DNA of 64,000 bases from Dreissena polymorpha (lineage: Eukaryota; Mollusca; Bivalvia; Myida; Dreissenidae), in contig NC_068362.1 of NCBI RefSeq assembly GCF_020536995.1, positions 2,630,826 to 2,694,825 on the forward strand, given 5' to 3'. Positions 62,916 through 64,000 of the stretch are shown here, in pieces. Position 1 is the stretch's first letter, and every line of letters begins with the position of its first letter. A model generated the notes under the pieces. That model made no database searches. It was not told the origin of the DNA and saw only the letters and a list, made by a program, of their open reading frames with translations. The position numbers were made by a program, and so were the translations under genes.

Positions 62916-63570
62916 AGACACGGAATCGCAGCGGTGTTTGAGCCGAATATTTCAGAATATGTCACCAGCGCTATTAAATGTGATAGTATACTCTTCAAAA
63001 TGTCTTTTCCCGACGGTTTGGGTCTCGTAACGAATTGTAAAATATTGGGCGCGCACACTGTTTATGAAAGTTTCCTAACCCAACCGCGTTTAACAGAGAA
63101 CCTTTTTCCGAACTTATTTCGGCGGAAGTAACTTTTTACATTGACGCCGACCCCAAACGGTGTTTATATGAACTAACTGGAAATATTACGGCCGCACTAA
63201 AGGTTACAATACACTTATGATAATTAAACGCGGTATGGCGGAAAACGGAACAAATAAAACGACAAAGAATCAATATCAATTCGTTTTCCATTTTCATAAT
63301 CGTTTTCTGTACGATTGAATTTTAATTTCAATTCGTTTCCTGTCAAATACAAATCGTAAAAACGATAAGACAAACCTTATCTGTTGCCCTGCGTGTCTGT
63401 CTCATCACTGTCAACATTTTTTTCTTTTTCTTGGAGACCTGCGTTTTACAACCTGTGTCAATTGGAATTTAGAGGGAACTGCCTCCGATTTCAGGTGTTT
63501 CTAAGAAGATTCTGGGTTCACAAAGTCATCACATTGGAAATGATTTGAACATTCTCTTGTGTTTTGAGAT
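62916..63570. other. Gap without a visible gene
   Basis: Open frames are short and lack motifs. Near 63295-63370 there are variants of aattcgttttcc and aatcgtaaaaacg. No function seen. Confidence 0.35.
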
Positions 63571-63789
63571 ATCTCAAAACCTGACTTCGTGGCAGAAGAG
63601 TCGGATCTCCGGATCCTGTCTTTCCAGATCTGAAATGATAGCATAAAAAATTCTAAACCCTAAGAATATAATTTGATTAATGTTAATAACCCTGTTTAAG
63701 CATTTATTGATTCTTAGTTTGAATACTAACTTTTCTTGTAATTTATAGCTTATATATAGCAATAACGACAGTATGCTACATATGTTTTT

Positions 63790-63990
63790 CTTATGCATAA
63801 GTTTTGTCTTGAGAGTATCTTTGCGATGGTTTTCAGTAATACCATTTACAATTGTGGACGTTTTGTCACGTAGTTCTGGAAATTGTCTACATGCACCACA
63901 GAACATTTCTCCATCCTCAAACTACCCATGGATATGTCTTGGTTCGCTCTTCTTGAGCAGTTGTTTTTTCTTCGCCTTTTCATACCTGCA
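63790..63990 (-). pseudogene. TTF/ZNF862-type zinc-finger exon fragment
   Basis: The minus strand reads YEKAKKKQLLKKSEPRHIHG, then a stop, then GEMFCGACRQFPELRDKTS and IVNGITENHRKDTLK. The MFC-x-x-C...F-x-x-G....R-x-x-x-L pattern is that of the zinc finger in hAT-derived ZNF862-like proteins. It runs toward the window edge, so only part is seen. One in-frame stop and no long frame: probably decayed. Confidence 0.4.
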
Positions 63991-64000
63991 AAGATAATTT

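Overview
The window looks like nuclear DNA of a marine or freshwater invertebrate, most probably a bivalve mollusc. The right half is AT-rich, intron-like DNA packed with short dispersed repeats (AGGTCA-rich units, hairpin MITEs, poly-C/poly-T stretches) and decayed DNA transposon genes of kinds I associate with bivalve genomes. The species cannot be fixed from the sequence.

The left part (about 1-26 kb) is different. It is a compact cluster of about 27 intronless reading frames on both strands, with gaps of tens to a few hundred bases, TATA boxes about 25-60 bases before starts, and poly(A) signals just after stops. It encodes signal-peptide membrane proteins, RING and BIR zinc proteins, a classical IAP, a Bcl-2-like protein, a death-domain-like protein, a BTB-like protein and a GIY-YIG nuclease. 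This is the style of a large double-stranded DNA virus, so I read it as an endogenised virus-like segment. No polymerase, capsid, terminase or protease gene is visible, so the family is left open. The BIR/RING richness recalls malacoherpesviruses, but other large DNA viruses also fit. Most frames look whole; a few are broken or interrupted by host DNA. A smaller piece with related genes lies at 38.0-40.6 kb and ends next to a Harbinger-like DNA transposon.

Layout: 1-6.0 kb, unknown gene and a membrane-protein-like gene interrupted by a 3.96 kb insertion; 5.9-10.3 kb, a 2.05 kb tandem duplication of four to five small genes; 10.4-19.3 kb, BTB-like, RING, Bcl-2-like, three related type I membrane proteins, unknown proteins and a BIR protein; 19.4-20.1 kb, a tandem repeat; 20.1-25.8 kb, four RING/IAP genes and a death-domain-like gene, all on the minus strand; 26-29.6 kb, non-coding, with two copies of a probable structured RNA element; 29.7-35.3 kb, a strange minus-strand array of tiny exon-like modules; 36-38 kb, non-coding; 38.0-40.6 kb, the second virus-like piece; 40.6-42 kb, Harbinger-like transposase; 42-64 kb, repeats and remnants of Mutator-like, SWIM/YqaJ, DDE_Tnp_4, endonuclease and zinc-finger genes.

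If the left cluster was functional, its recognisable part was aimed at host cell-death and ubiquitin pathways (IAP, BIR, Bcl-2-like, death-domain-like, at least seven RING-type proteins) and at the cell or virion surface (three mosaic membrane proteins). All domain names come from reading motifs by eye; no database was searched.
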